From Pteria penguin (taxonomy: Eukaryota > Mollusca > Bivalvia > Pterioida > Pteriidae): 64,000 bases of DNA. How positions within the stretch are numbered: position 1 is the first letter of the stretch; every line of letters begins with the position of its first letter. Shown here one piece after another: positions 63,801 to 64,000 of this stretch. The notes beneath the pieces were generated by a model. The model made no database searches, was not told the DNA's origin, and saw only the letters and a program-made list of their open reading frames with translations. The DNA lies in contig CM068584.1 in the NCBI GenBank assembly GCA_035048485.1, forward strand, positions 67,952,179 to 68,016,178, given 5' to 3'. Position numbers and translations under genes: made by a program.

Positions 63801-64000
63801 GGTGCCCTTTCCAAGCATGTTTTACATGCGCGGTTGATTATAAAACCCTATCCATCATGTTGAACCTCAGAAAAAGCATATAGTCTTATTGGGATTGCAT
63901 GTCAGCAAAATGCTACATACAAAATTTGCGGTTGACGCGTGCGGTCTTGACGTTATTTCCACGTATAACGGCAAAATAAAGAAAATTTACTCAAAATAAA
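57878..64000. repeat. 373-bp satellite array, right block, inverted orientation
   Basis: From GACGTTATT at 57878 the 373-bp monomer is recognisable, and from 58780 it is regular to the window end (about 14 full copies, one of 372 bp near 63250). It is the reverse complement of the left array. It forms a distinct subfamily: relative to the left block nearly all copies share ggtaCggcgttc, agtcttAttggg, ccGGtttgaac or cGAGtttgaac, and gacgcgtgcgg. The first copies are degraded: about 160 bp are missing at a junction near 58436 and about 73 bp near 58520. Confidence 0.95.

Overview
The window is eukaryotic, almost certainly metazoan. It has spliced genes with GT-AG introns, a decayed non-LTR retrotransposon, a decayed Polinton/Maverick-type DNA polymerase and large satellite arrays. 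The retrotransposon's style (I-superfamily with RNase H and a TATC-repeat 3' tail) recalls mollusc genomes, but that is an inference from memory and not proof.

Layout. (1) 1-24844: a tandem array of about 66 copies of a 373-bp satellite. (2) 24893-25455: a small 90-bp minisatellite. (3) 25456-26742: AT-rich intergenic DNA. (4) 26743-29039 (perhaps to 29685), minus strand: exons of a single-pass membrane protein. It has a six-cysteine extracellular exon, a Ser/Thr-rich stalk exon, and a short exon whose phase-1 donor can join any of three downstream terminal exons. Each terminal exon encodes a transmembrane helix plus a different cytoplasmic tail. (5) 29643-30618, plus strand: a TATA box and a compact four-exon gene for a 143-residue protein of unknown function, head-to-head with the receptor-like gene. 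A first exon of another unknown gene follows at 30732-30929. (6) 31906-34858, minus strand: a broken Polinton-type family-B DNA polymerase with at least one clean intron, several frameshifts and stops. (7) 34859 to about 40500, minus strand: a decayed LINE with gag-like ORF1, endonuclease, reverse transcriptase, RNase H and a microsatellite tail. (8) 40700-41199: exactly 500 N, a scaffold gap. (9) 41200-57877: about 16.7 kb almost devoid of C on the plus strand, mostly a ragged tandem repeat with a period near 305-314 bp and poly-G tracts. This is most likely a base-calling or consensus artefact over satellite DNA. (10) 57878-64000: the 373-bp satellite again, in the opposite orientation and as a different subfamily, with rearranged copies at its left edge.

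Intact coding potential is confined to about 26.7-31 kb. The receptor-like gene and the small TATA-driven gene are divergent neighbours. Their candidate start codons overlap if the tentative minus-strand signal-peptide exon is real. Everything else is satellite, dead transposon or probable artefact. No tRNA, rRNA, CRISPR or prokaryotic features were seen. The most interesting biological signal is the trio of phase-compatible terminal exons. The most striking sequence signal is the cytosine-free block.
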